The notes under the pieces: generated by a model
Told to the model about the DNA's origin: nothing
The model's database searches: none
Seen by the model: the letters and a program-made list of their open reading frames with translations, nothing else
Shown: piece by piece, positions 16,833 to 24,888 of the stretch
How the letters are laid out: every line of letters starts with the position of its first letter
How positions within the stretch are numbered: the first letter of the stretch is position 1
Assembly: GCF_006539165.1 (NCBI RefSeq)
Contig: NZ_BJMM01000001.1
Coordinates: 1-64,000, forward strand
From: Streptomyces cacaoi
GTDB lineage: Bacteria > Actinomycetota > Actinomycetes > Streptomycetales > Streptomycetaceae
Direction: 5' to 3'
DNA length: 64,000 nt
Position numbers and translations under genes: made by a program

Positions 16833-16870
16833 CTCAGCGCCTGAGTCGGACTACTCAGCGCTCCTACTCA
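16833..16870 (-). promoter_or_regulatory. Repeated CTCAGCGC / TACTCA cluster before a membrane protein gene
   Basis: CTCAGCGC occurs at 16833-16840 and again at 16854-16861; the first forms a short palindrome CTCAG-CGC-CTGAG (16833-16845). CTACTCA occurs at 16851-16857 and 16864-16870, a 13-bp period direct repeat. On the minus strand this reads as TGAGTAG repeats just upstream of the start at 16807. Spacing suggests an operator or an atypical promoter; the recognising protein is unknown to me. Confidence 0.4.
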
Positions 16871-16893
16871 ATCGGCCTGCCCCGTAAGGGAGT

Positions 16894-19800
16894 TCAGGAT
16901 CCGCCGCGCCGACCGGCGGCCCGCGCGGCGACGGCCGGTACCGCGCACACGGCCGCCGCCGTCGCGGCCCGCGCGGCGCGGCGGCCGGCGCCGGGACGCG
17001 GCGCCGGACTCGCGAACACCTCCTCGGGCGGGGTGTCCGCCGGCCGCTCCTCGCCCCGGTGCGCCGCCCTCATCAGCTCCGCCAGATGCAGGGCGGCGCG
17101 GCCCGTGCCGGCGTGGTCGAGCTGGGTGCGGCAGGAGAAGCCGTTCGCCACCACGGCCGTGCCGGTGTCCGCCTCGCGGACCGCGGGCAGCAGCGCCTGT
17201 TCGCCGCACTCCAGGGAGATGCCGTACTTGCCGTCCTCGAAGCCCCAGGAGCCGGCCAGCCCGCAGCAGCCGCCGGCCAGGTCGCGGGTGCGCAGGCCCA
17301 TGCCCTCCAGCAGTTCCCGTTCGGCGGCCACACCGCCGGTGGCCCGCTCGTGGCAGTGCCCCCACAGCAGCGCGGTGCCGCCCTGCGCCATCCGCGGCGG
17401 CTCGATGCCGAAGTCCCGGAAGAACTGCGCGAAATGGCGTGCCCCGGCCCGCAGCCGGCGTGCGTCGTCGTCGTGCGGGAGGACCGAGGACAGCTCGTCC
17501 TTGAAGACGGCCAGACAGCTGGGCTCCATGCCCACGACGGGCGTGCCGGCCCGCAGATGCGGACGCAGCACGTCGACGACACGGCGCAGATAGCGCTCGG
17601 CGGCGTCCAGGAAGCCGTAGTCGTACAGCGGGCGCCCGCAGCACAGATGCCGGTCCGGCATGAGGACGCGGCCGCCCGCCGCCTCGATCGCCTCGACGGC
17701 CGCGACGCCCACCCCGGTGTGGAAGTGGTTGGTGAAGGTGTCCGGGAAGAGCACCACGGGACGGCCGTCCGGGTTGGCGGTGCCGCGCCGCCGGTACCAG
17801 GAGCGCAGCGTCGTCGGCGCGAACCCCGGCAGCGGGCGCCGCCGGTCGATACCGGCGACGGCGCGGGCCAGCCGGGCGGCGCCGGGCGCGTGGGTGGCCG
17901 CGTCGGCCAGCTCCGGCAGCCACGAGGCGGCCCGGGCGGCCTGGTCGATGAAGCCGAACGCGTAGGCGTACCGGGGGCGCCAGCGGCGCAGCGACCGGTA
18001 GTGGTGGTGCAGGAACTCCGCCTTGTAGCTGGGGATGTCGACGTCCACCGGGCAGTCGCTGGTGCACCCCTTGCAGGCCAGACAGAGATCGAGCGCGTCG
18101 GCGACCTCCGTGGACTGCCAGCCGTCGGTGATCACCTCGCCGCGGAGCATCTCGTACAGCAGCCGCGCCCGGCCGCGGGTGGAGTGCTTCTCCTCCCGGG
18201 TGACCTGGTAGCTGGGGCACATCGTCTGCTGGTCGGCGGCGCGCGGATTGCGGCAGGCGCCGACGCCGACGCAGCGCTGGGTGGCGTGGGCGAAGTCGTC
18301 GTCGTCCGCGGTGAGATGGAGCGTCGTGCGCGGGTGCGCGTGGTGCGTGTCGGGGCCCAGCCGCAGATCCGCGTCCAGCGGGTAGGGATCGACGACCTTG
18401 CCCGGGTTCATCCGCGCCTGCGGGTCCCAGATCAGCTTGAACTCCCGCATGGCGTCGAGGAGTTCGCCGCTGTACTGCCGGTTCAGCAGCTCGCCGCGCT
18501 GCTGCCCGTCCCCGTGCTCCCCGGACAGGGAACCGCCGTAGGAGCCGACGAGGGCGGCGGCCTCCTCCAGGAAGGAGCGGTAGCGGGCCACCCCCTCGGC
18601 GTCCCGCAGGTCGAAGCCGATCCGGGAGTGGATGCAGCCCTGCGCGAAGTGCCCGTACATCGCGCCCCGCAGCCCGTACCGCTCCATCAGCCCGGTCAGC
18701 TCGCGCACATACGAGCCGAGCCGCTCGGGCGGGACGGCGGAGTCCTCCCAGCCGGGCCACTGTTCGCCGGACGGCGGGAAGGCGGTCGAGCCCAGCCCGG
18801 CCTCCCGGACCGCCCACAGGTCCTGGGCCGGCACCGCCCCCGCGGGGTCCTCGTCGGCCACCGTGATCCGGTCGCCGGCGAACCCCTCGGTCCGGCGCAG
18901 CCACGCCGCGAACCCGCGCGCCTGCTCCGTCGCCTCGTCGTCGGTGTCGGCGCCGAACTGGACGAGCAGCCAGGCGCCGCCGCCCGGCTCCGGCAGCTCC
19001 CGCAGCGAGCGCGGATTCATGTTCTGCCGCTGCTGATCGGTGATCAGCTCCTTGTCCAGGGCCTCCAGGCCGACCGGGGCGAAGTGCTCCATGAGCCGCG
19101 GCACATGGTCGGCGGCCTCCGCGATCGAGCCGTACTCGACGGCGACCAGCCTGCGGCACAGCAGCGCCGGGGTGAGCAGCAGTTCCGCCTCCAGCACCGT
19201 GGCGCAGGTGCCCTCCGTGCCGGCGAGGGCCCGTGCGACGTTGAAGCCGTTCTCCGGCAGCAGCTCGTCCAGGTTGTAGCCGGAGACGCGGCGCGGCATG
19301 GTGCGCACCGAGGGGAAGCCGGCCCGGATCGCGTCCGCGTACCGGTCGCGCAGCGCACGCAGCCGGGCGTAGATCTCGCCCTTGCGGCCCCCGGCGGCGA
19401 TGATCGCGTCCAGGTCCCGCTCCTCGTCCACCCCGACCCGGAACCGGTCGCCGCCGTAGGTGACCACCTCCAGCGCGTGCAGATTGTCGCTGGTCCGCGG
19501 CCCCGGGCCGTACAGCTGCGACTGGACGGAGTGGATACCGCAGGAGTTGTTGCCGATGTTGCCGCCGATCGCGCAGCGGGAGTGCGTGGAGGGGTCAGGG
19601 CCGAACACCAGCCCGTGCGGCCCGGTGTGCCGGTTCAACTCCTCGTTGATCACGCCGGGTTGGCAGGTGACGCGGCGCGCCCGGGTGTCCAGCCGGCCGA
19701 TGCGCGTCAGATACTTCGAGTGGTCGACGACGACGGCGTGGTTGACGGTCTCCCCGGACAGGCTCGTGCCCCCGCCCCGGTCGAGGACGGGCGCGCCGTA

Positions 19801-20091
19801 CCGGTGGCACAGCCGGTGCACCGCCACGACGTCCTCGGCGGTGCGCGGCACGACGACACCGATCGGCACCTGTCGGAAGTTGGAGGCGTCGTGCGCGTAC
19901 AGCGCCCGCGAACCCGCGTCGAAGCGCACCTCGCCCTCCACCTCCGCGCACAGATCGCGCGCGAGCCGCCCGACGGGCAGCACCGTCCGGCCGCCGGGCG
20001 GCCCGGGCTCGGCCGGCTCCACCTCGACGGGCACCCGCAGCGTGCCGTCCCGCGGCCCGTCGTCGCCTTCCGCTCCCGTGAACCTGGCCAT
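16894..20091 (-). CDS. FAD-linked and Fe-S oxidoreductase (GlcD/DLD-type fusion)
   Basis: 1065-residue membrane-associated 2-hydroxyacid dehydrogenase type protein. Order: FAD-binding type 4 domain (about 70-210, with GGTSLSGET and GGNIGNNSCG), FAD-linked oxidase C-terminal domain (about 280-560, GEHGDGQQRGELL), a ferredoxin-like Fe-S domain (about 600-700, CLACKGCTSDCP and the preceding Cys cluster), and paired CCG cysteine domains (HLCCGRP, GGCCGLAGSWG, about 780-1000). This fuses what GlcD and GlcF do separately; D-lactate, glycolate or another 2-hydroxy acid is the likely electron donor and the respiratory chain the acceptor. AGGAGGAGG precedes the start. The last about 60 residues are low-complexity Ala/Arg. 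Downstream of an enolase-superfamily gene on the same strand, 78 nt apart. Confidence 0.9.
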   Translation of the reverse strand: MARFTGAEGDDGPRDGTLRVPVEVEPAEPGPPGGRTVLPVGRLARDLCAEVEGEVRFDAGSRALYAHDASNFRQVPIGVVVPRTAEDVVAVHRLCHRYGAPVLDRGGGTSLSGETVNHAVVVDHSKYLTRIGRLDTRARRVTCQPGVINEELNRHTGPHGLVFGPDPSTHSRCAIGGNIGNNSCGIHSVQSQLYGPGPRTSDNLHALEVVTYGGDRFRVGVDEERDLDAIIAAGGRKGEIYARLRALRDRYADAIRAGFPSVRTMPRRVSGYNLDELLPENGFNVARALAGTEGTCATVLEAELLLTPALLCRRLVAVEYGSIAEAADHVPRLMEHFAPVGLEALDKELITDQQRQNMNPRSLRELPEPGGGAWLLVQFGADTDDEATEQARGFAAWLRRTEGFAGDRITVADEDPAGAVPAQDLWAVREAGLGSTAFPPSGEQWPGWEDSAVPPERLGSYVRELTGLMERYGLRGAMYGHFAQGCIHSRIGFDLRDAEGVARYRSFLEEAAALVGSYGGSLSGEHGDGQQRGELLNRQYSGELLDAMREFKLIWDPQARMNPGKVVDPYPLDADLRLGPDTHHAHPRTTLHLTADDDDFAHATQRCVGVGACRNPRAADQQTMCPSYQVTREEKHSTRGRARLLYEMLRGEVITDGWQSTEVADALDLCLACKGCTSDCPVDVDIPSYKAEFLHHHYRSLRRWRPRYAYAFGFIDQAARAASWLPELADAATHAPGAARLARAVAGIDRRRPLPGFAPTTLRSWYRRRGTANPDGRPVVLFPDTFTNHFHTGVGVAAVEAIEAAGGRVLMPDRHLCCGRPLYDYGFLDAAERYLRRVVDVLRPHLRAGTPVVGMEPSCLAVFKDELSSVLPHDDDARRLRAGARHFAQFFRDFGIEPPRMAQGGTALLWGHCHERATGGVAAERELLEGMGLRTRDLAGGCCGLAGSWGFEDGKYGISLECGEQALLPAVREADTGTAVVANGFSCRTQLDHAGTGRAALHLAELMRAAHRGEERPADTPPEEVFASPAPRPGAGRRAARAATAAAVCAVPAVAARAAGRRGGS

Positions 20092-20169
20092 GCGCTGCCT
20101 CCTCCTGCTCCTGGCGGGCCTCCGGTTCCCCGGCGCCCCCGGCCGTCGCTGTGCCGCCTGCCGTCCGGC

Positions 20170-21270
20170 TCAGCCGGGGCGTCTGCCGTGCACCCGGTAG
20201 GGCTCGGCGTCGGACCAGCGCACCTCCAGGCCCAGCCCCGGGCGGTCCCGCGGCGGCCGCAGCACCCCGCCCTCCGGCCGCGGTACGCCGTCGAACAGCA
20301 GGGCCTCGATCCGTACGTGGTCGTGGAACCACTCCAGGTGGCGCAGCCGTTCGACCGCGCAGAAGCCGTGCGCGGAGACGGCGGGCGCGCAGTGCGCGGA
20401 CAGATCGACACCGCGCGCGGCACACAGCCCCGCGACCCGCAGCAGACCGGTGACGCCGCCGCAGCGGGTGAGGTCCGCCTGGAGGCAGTCGACGGCGCCG
20501 GCGTCCAGCAGCGCCGTGAAGTCGCCCAGCACGTTGCCGTACTCGCCGGCGGCCACCTCCTGACCCGGCGGCCGCGCCGCGCGCACCTGCCGCAGCCCCT
20601 CCGGGTCCTCCGAGCCCACCGGCTCCTCGAACCAGCGCACATCCCACTCGTCGGCCAGCCGCACCGCCCAGCGCCGCGCCTCCCGGCGCCCCAGACCGCC
20701 GTTGGCGTCCACGAACAGCTCGGTGTCCGGGCCGATCGCCGCGCGGACTGCCGTCAGCCGCTCCGCGTCCCGCGCCGGATCCCGCGCGATCTTGAGCTTC
20801 ACCCGGGGCACGCCCTCGTCCGCCCAGCCGGCGAGCTGCTCGGTGAACCGCCCGGTGGAGTAGTTCGTGAAGCCGCCGCTGCCGTAGACGGGCACCCCGT
20901 CGTGCACGGCGGGCAGGGCGCGGAAGAGCGGCACGTCCAGCAGCCGGGCGCGCAGATCCCACAGGGCGATGTCCACGGCCGACAGCGCCATCGCGCCGGC
21001 GCCGGAGCGGCCGGCGTTGCGGACCGCGGCGTTCATCCGGTGCCAGAGGGCTGCCGGCGCCCGGGCGTCGCCGCCGCGCACGGCCGGCGCGAGCAGCGAG
21101 GCGGCGAATCCGGCCACGGCCGGCCCGTCCCCGTAGGTCCAGCCCAGCCCGCAGCGGCCCGCGGCGTGCACCCGCACGAGGACCGCCGTCGTCGCCTCCC
21201 AGCGCAGCGTGGCGTCCTCCTCGACGCCGTCCGGGCCGTCGGTCGGCACCCGGAAGGCGTGCACGTCCAT
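20170..21270 (-). CDS. Enolase-superfamily enzyme, mandelate racemase subgroup
   Basis: 366 residues. Catalytic framework seen: KLKIARD (the KxK acid/base lysines), Asp in VDANGG, Glu in FEEPVG and Glu in AGEYGN as Mg ligands, and SAHCAPAVSAH with the opposite-face His. This is the mandelate-racemase/muconate-cycloisomerase pattern, differing from the DgoD-type gene at 8931, which lacks KxK. It could be an acid-sugar dehydratase, racemase or cycloisomerase; the sequence does not tell which. It precedes the FAD/Fe-S oxidoreductase on the same strand (78 nt), so a shared 2-hydroxyacid catabolic route is plausible. Confidence 0.82.
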   Translation of the reverse strand: MDVHAFRVPTDGPDGVEEDATLRWEATTAVLVRVHAAGRCGLGWTYGDGPAVAGFAASLLAPAVRGGDARAPAALWHRMNAAVRNAGRSGAGAMALSAVDIALWDLRARLLDVPLFRALPAVHDGVPVYGSGGFTNYSTGRFTEQLAGWADEGVPRVKLKIARDPARDAERLTAVRAAIGPDTELFVDANGGLGRREARRWAVRLADEWDVRWFEEPVGSEDPEGLRQVRAARPPGQEVAAGEYGNVLGDFTALLDAGAVDCLQADLTRCGGVTGLLRVAGLCAARGVDLSAHCAPAVSAHGFCAVERLRHLEWFHDHVRIEALLFDGVPRPEGGVLRPPRDRPGLGLEVRWSDAEPYRVHGRRPG

Positions 21271-21360
21271 GCCGTCGACCGGTACCGGGCCCGGGGCGTC
21301 GTCCCGGAGCTCGGCGGTGTCCGCCGGCGGCGGTCGTGTGCTCGGCGCCAGGGGTCACCC

Positions 21361-21440
21361 TCCGTGGTTCTGTGTGGTTCTGTGTGGTTCCCGGTGGTTC
21401 CCGGTGGTTCCCGGTGGTTCCCGGTGGTTCCCGGTGGTCT
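21361..21440. repeat. 10-bp tandem repeat upstream of the pyruvate oxidase gene
   Basis: Eight consecutive 10-bp units ending in GGTTC (last one GGTCT): one TCCGTGGTTC, two TGTGTGGTTC, then five of the form CCGGTGGTTC. The 10-bp period means every unit faces the same side of the DNA helix. The array lies in a 374-bp gap between divergent genes; the rest of that gap (21271-21360, 21441-21644) shows no gene. Confidence 0.85.
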
Positions 21441-21644
21441 TCCGGGGTCCTTCGTGCTCCTCGGTGGTCGCGCCCGGTGTGCGCCCTGCGTGACGCCGGT
21501 GCGGGCGTCCGCGGGCGGCGACGAGCGCCCCCGGCTGGCGGGGTACCTCCCGACCGCCGGACGAAACGGCGTCCTGTTTGCGCCGTGCGGCGCCGTGGGA
21601 CCCGGGGCACCGGACCGAACGTCACCGTGCGGATGGGGAGCACC

Positions 21645-23450
21645 ATGGCCCAGCAGGTAGCCGACTACGTTCTCGAACGCCTCAGCGACTGGGGGGTGCG
21701 GCGCGTCTTCGGATACCCCGGGGACGGCATCAACGGCATGCTCGGCGCGTTCGACCGGGCGGACGGGGACCCCGAGTTCATCCAGGTGCGGCACGAGGAG
21801 ATGGCCGCCTTCATGGCGTGCGGGCACGCGAAGTTCACCGGCGAGGTGGGCGTGTGCGCGGCCACCTCGGGGCCCGGCGCCATCCATCTGCTCAACGGGC
21901 TGTACGACGCGAAGCTGGACCACCAGCCGGTGGTGGCCGTCGTGGGCCAGCAGAAGCGCATCGCGCAGGGCACCCACTTCCAGCAGGAGGTGGCCCTGGA
22001 GCATCTGTTCGCGGACGTCAGCGAGTTCTGCCAGATCTGTATGGACCCCGGGCAGGTGCGGCACGTCATCGACCGCGCCTTCAAGACGGCGCTGACCACC
22101 CGCGGTGTCGCCACGATCATCCTGCCCGAGGACGTCCAGGAGGCCGAGGCACAGCCCTCGCCGCCCAAGGAGCACGGCGCGGTCTTCTCCAGCGTCGGAT
22201 GGTCCCGGCCGCGGGTGCTGCCCAACAAGGACGAGCTGCACAAGGCCGCCCGCGTCCTCAACGAGGGCAGCAAGGTCGCCCTGCTGGTCGGACAGGGCGC
22301 CGCCGACGCGGAGGAGGAGGTTCTCCAGACGGCGGACCTGCTCGGCGCCGGTATCGCCAAGGCCCTCCTCGGCCGGGACGTCGTCCCCGACGAACTCCCG
22401 TACGTCACCGGGCCCATCGGCCTGCTGGGCAGCAAGGCCAGCGACGACATGATGCTGAACTGCGACACGCTGCTCATGATCGGCAGCAGCTTCCCGTACG
22501 GCGAGTGGCTGCCGGACGAGGGCAGTTGCCGCGGTGTGGAGATCGACATCGACGGCCGCATGATCGGGATCCGCTACCCGATGGAGGCACACCTCGTCGG
22601 CGACTCCAAGGAGACCCTGCGGGAGCTGATACCCCTCCTGGAGCGCAAGGAGGACCGCTCCTGGCGCGACCAGGTCGAGGAGAGCGTGCGTACCTGGAAC
22701 ACCGTGCTGGAGAAGCGGGCCGCGCAGAGCTTCCAGAACACCATCAACCCGCAGGCCGTCGCGCACGAGGTCTCCCCGCTGCTGCCGGACGGCGCCATCC
22801 TCACCGCCGACTCCGGCTCCGCCACCAACTGGTGGGCCCGGCACATCAAGCTGCGCAAGGGCATGCACGCCTCGCTCTCCGGCACCCTCGCCACGATGGG
22901 CCCGGGAGTGCCGTACGCCATCGCCGCGCGCTTCGCCCACCCGGACCGGCCCGTCATCGGGTTCATCGGGGACGGCGCGTTCCAGATGAACGGCATGAAC
23001 GAGATGCTCACGGTCAAGCGGTACGCGGACCGGCTCACCGGCTCGGCGCCCCTGATCTTCTGCGTCTTCAACAACCAGGACCTCAACCAGGTCACCTGGG
23101 AACAGCGCGCCATGGGCGGCGACCCCAAGTACCCGGGCTCGCAGGACATCCCGGACTTCCCCTACGCGCAGTACGCCGAACTCGCCGGGCTCAAGGGCAT
23201 CCGGTGCACGGAACCCAAGGAGGTCACCAACGCCTGGCAGGAGGCGCTGGCCGCGGACCGCCCGGTGGTGCTGGAGTTCGTCGTCGACAGCGAGATCGCG
23301 CCCATTCCGCCGCACGTGATGAAGGACCAGGCCGTCAAGACGCTCAAGGCCGGGGTGAAGGACCCGCAGCGCGCGGGCATCGCCGCCCGCGGCTTCCGGC
23401 AGAAGCTCACCGAGATGTACGAGAACCTGCCGGGCCGCAAGAGCGACTGA
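21645..23450 (+). CDS. poxB: Pyruvate dehydrogenase/oxidase (quinone)-type ThDP enzyme
   Basis: 601-residue thiamine diphosphate enzyme of the pyruvate oxidase group. The catalytic Glu is in HEEMAAF, and the ThDP/Mg motif starts at GDGAFQMNGM and ends at FNNQDLNQ, 25-30 residues later as required. PYR, central FAD/DHAP-like and PP domains run in the usual order. E. coli PoxB (572 residues) oxidises pyruvate to acetate and CO2 with ubiquinone; the C-terminal lipid-binding helix of PoxB cannot be confirmed here, so an acetolactate synthase-like or other decarboxylase role is possible. GGGGAG sits 4 nt before ATG 21645; an in-frame ATG four codons earlier lacks a better site. Followed by an SDR gene 81 nt downstream. 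Confidence 0.88.
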   Translation: MAQQVADYVLERLSDWGVRRVFGYPGDGINGMLGAFDRADGDPEFIQVRHEEMAAFMACGHAKFTGEVGVCAATSGPGAIHLLNGLYDAKLDHQPVVAVVGQQKRIAQGTHFQQEVALEHLFADVSEFCQICMDPGQVRHVIDRAFKTALTTRGVATIILPEDVQEAEAQPSPPKEHGAVFSSVGWSRPRVLPNKDELHKAARVLNEGSKVALLVGQGAADAEEEVLQTADLLGAGIAKALLGRDVVPDELPYVTGPIGLLGSKASDDMMLNCDTLLMIGSSFPYGEWLPDEGSCRGVEIDIDGRMIGIRYPMEAHLVGDSKETLRELIPLLERKEDRSWRDQVEESVRTWNTVLEKRAAQSFQNTINPQAVAHEVSPLLPDGAILTADSGSATNWWARHIKLRKGMHASLSGTLATMGPGVPYAIAARFAHPDRPVIGFIGDGAFQMNGMNEMLTVKRYADRLTGSAPLIFCVFNNQDLNQVTWEQRAMGGDPKYPGSQDIPDFPYAQYAELAGLKGIRCTEPKEVTNAWQEALAADRPVVLEFVVDSEIAPIPPHVMKDQAVKTLKAGVKDPQRAGIAARGFRQKLTEMYENLPGRKSD

Positions 23451-23531
23451 GGACGCCCGAGGACGCTGAGGAGACGGAGAGGCGTCCGGGCCGCACCCAC
23501 GGCCCGGACGCACACAGGGAGGAGCAGCACC

Positions 23532-24578
23532 ATGGCGGCCACGCGGAAGGGCGAGGGGCGCCGGGTCGTCGTCGTGACGGGCGCGAGCGCCGGCGTCGGC
23601 CGGGCCACGGCCCGCGCGTTCGGCCGGCGGCACGACGCCGTCGCGCTGCTCGCACGCGGCGAGCTGGGACTGCACGAGGCGGCGCGCGAGGTGCGCGAGG
23701 CCGGGGGCACGGCGCTCGCCGTGCCCACCGATGTCTCCGACCCGGACGCCGTGGAGGCGGCGGCCGACCGGATCGAGCGGGAACTCGGCCCGCTCGACGT
23801 CTGGGTCAACACCGCCTTCAGCACGGTCTTCGCGCCCGTCACCGACATCCGGCCCGAGGAGTTCCGGCGGGCGCTGGAGGTCACCTTCCTCGGCACCGTC
23901 AACGGCACCAGGACCGCGCTGCGCCGGATGCTGCCACGCGGCCGGGGCACCGTCGTCCAGGCCGGCTCGGCCCTCGCCTACCGGGGAGTCCCGCTCCAGG
24001 CCGCCTACTGCGCCGCCAAGCACGCCATCCAGGGCTTCCACGAGTCCCTGCGCTGCGAACTGCTGCACGAGCGCAGCCCGGTCCGGGTCACCATGGTGCA
24101 GCTGCCCGGGCTCAACACCCCCCAGTTCGACTGGGTGCTCTCCCGGCTGCCCCGCGCCCCGCGCCCGGTGCCGCCCGTCCACCAGCCGGAGGTGGCCGCC
24201 CGCGCCCTGGTGCACGCGGCCGCGCACCCCGGACGCCGCGAGTACTGGACCGGAGCGGCCACCGTCGCCACCCTGCTCGGCGACAAGTTCGCGCCCGGAC
24301 TGCTGGACCGCTCCCTCGCCCGCACCGGCTACGCCTCCCAGCAGCGGGAGCACCCGCCCGCACCGGACCGCCCCGTCAACCTGTGGGAACCGGCCGACGG
24401 CCCCGGCGGCACCGACCACGGCGCACACGGCGCCTTCGACGACGAGGCCCGCACCCGCAGCGCCCAGTCCTGGGCCTCCCGGCACCACGGCACCCTCGCG
24501 GGCCTCGCCCTGGCCCTCACCACCCTCGGCGGCTACGCGGCCCGGCAGCTCAACAGGGCCCGCAGCGCCGGGGGTTGA
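23532..24578 (+). CDS. SDR-family oxidoreductase with C-terminal extension
   Basis: 348 residues, about 100 longer than a classical SDR. Seen: TGASAGVG cofactor motif near residue 16, QAGSALAYRG with the catalytic Ser, YCAAKHAIQGF with Tyr-x3-Lys, and PGLNTPQFDW. The extension carries NLWEPADGPGG, a disordered stretch and a weak hydrophobic end (LAGLALALTTLGGYAA) that might touch the membrane. GGGAGGAGC precedes the ATG. This extended SDR type recurs beside pyruvate oxidase-like genes and glucoamylase-like genes in actinomycetes as far as I recall; the substrate is unknown. Confidence 0.85.
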   Translation: MAATRKGEGRRVVVVTGASAGVGRATARAFGRRHDAVALLARGELGLHEAAREVREAGGTALAVPTDVSDPDAVEAAADRIERELGPLDVWVNTAFSTVFAPVTDIRPEEFRRALEVTFLGTVNGTRTALRRMLPRGRGTVVQAGSALAYRGVPLQAAYCAAKHAIQGFHESLRCELLHERSPVRVTMVQLPGLNTPQFDWVLSRLPRAPRPVPPVHQPEVAARALVHAAAHPGRREYWTGAATVATLLGDKFAPGLLDRSLARTGYASQQREHPPAPDRPVNLWEPADGPGGTDHGAHGAFDDEARTRSAQSWASRHHGTLAGLALALTTLGGYAARQLNRARSAGG

Positions 24579-24663
24579 CCACCGCGCTGGCGCCCGGCGG
24601 CGTCGCCGGGCGGCGAGGGGAAGCGCAGGGGGAGCCGCTCCCGGCCATCGCGCTGAGGACTCA

Positions 24664-24784
24664 ACCAGCGCCGAGGCTTCACCGGTGCCGGGGCTTCACC
24701 CGTGCTGGGCGTTCACCAGCGCCGGGGCTTCACCAGCGCCGGCTGGCTTCACCCGTGCCGGGGGCCCACCAGCGCCGGGATTTC
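24664..24784. repeat. Degenerate 17-bp tandem repeat, seven units
   Basis: Units read ACCAGCGCCGGGGCTTC with variants (ACCGGTGCCGGGGCTTC, ACCCGTGCTGGGCGTTC and so on); one unit is 19 bp. It lies between the convergent SDR and GH15 genes and is followed directly by a different 18-bp array. Confidence 0.8.
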
Positions 24785-24792
24785 ACCATCCC

Positions 24793-24882
24793 GGGGACGT
24801 CGTCAGCCCCGGGGATGTCGTCAGCCCCGGGGATGTCGTCAGCCCCGGGGATGTCGTCAGCCCCGGGGATGTCGTCAGTGCC
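24793..24882. repeat. 18-bp tandem repeat, five units, next to the GH15 stop codon
   Basis: GGGGATGTCGTCAGCCCC repeated five times in register (first copy has ACGTCG, last ends AGTGCC). Each junction makes the palindrome CCCCGGGG, so transcripts from either strand could form a series of short hairpins. The array ends 6 nt before the stop of the GH15 gene and may serve as a transcription barrier between convergent genes. Confidence 0.85.
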
Positions 24883-24888
24883 CGGGCT

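Noticed and set aside
8931..21270. The two enolase-superfamily genes as paralogues of one function
   Set aside because: Their active sites differ: the first has the DgoD DFH pattern and the second the KxK lysines of the mandelate racemase group.
17059..21660. Plus-strand open frame of 1533 codons and many other frames of 300-1100 codons opposite real genes
   Set aside because: High GC makes stops rare on the opposite strand. These frames are Arg/Ala/Gly/His-rich, have no domains, and lie over genes with clear families.
24664..24882. Possible CRISPR array
   Set aside because: The units are contiguous tandem copies of 17-18 bp with no spacers and no cas genes nearby.
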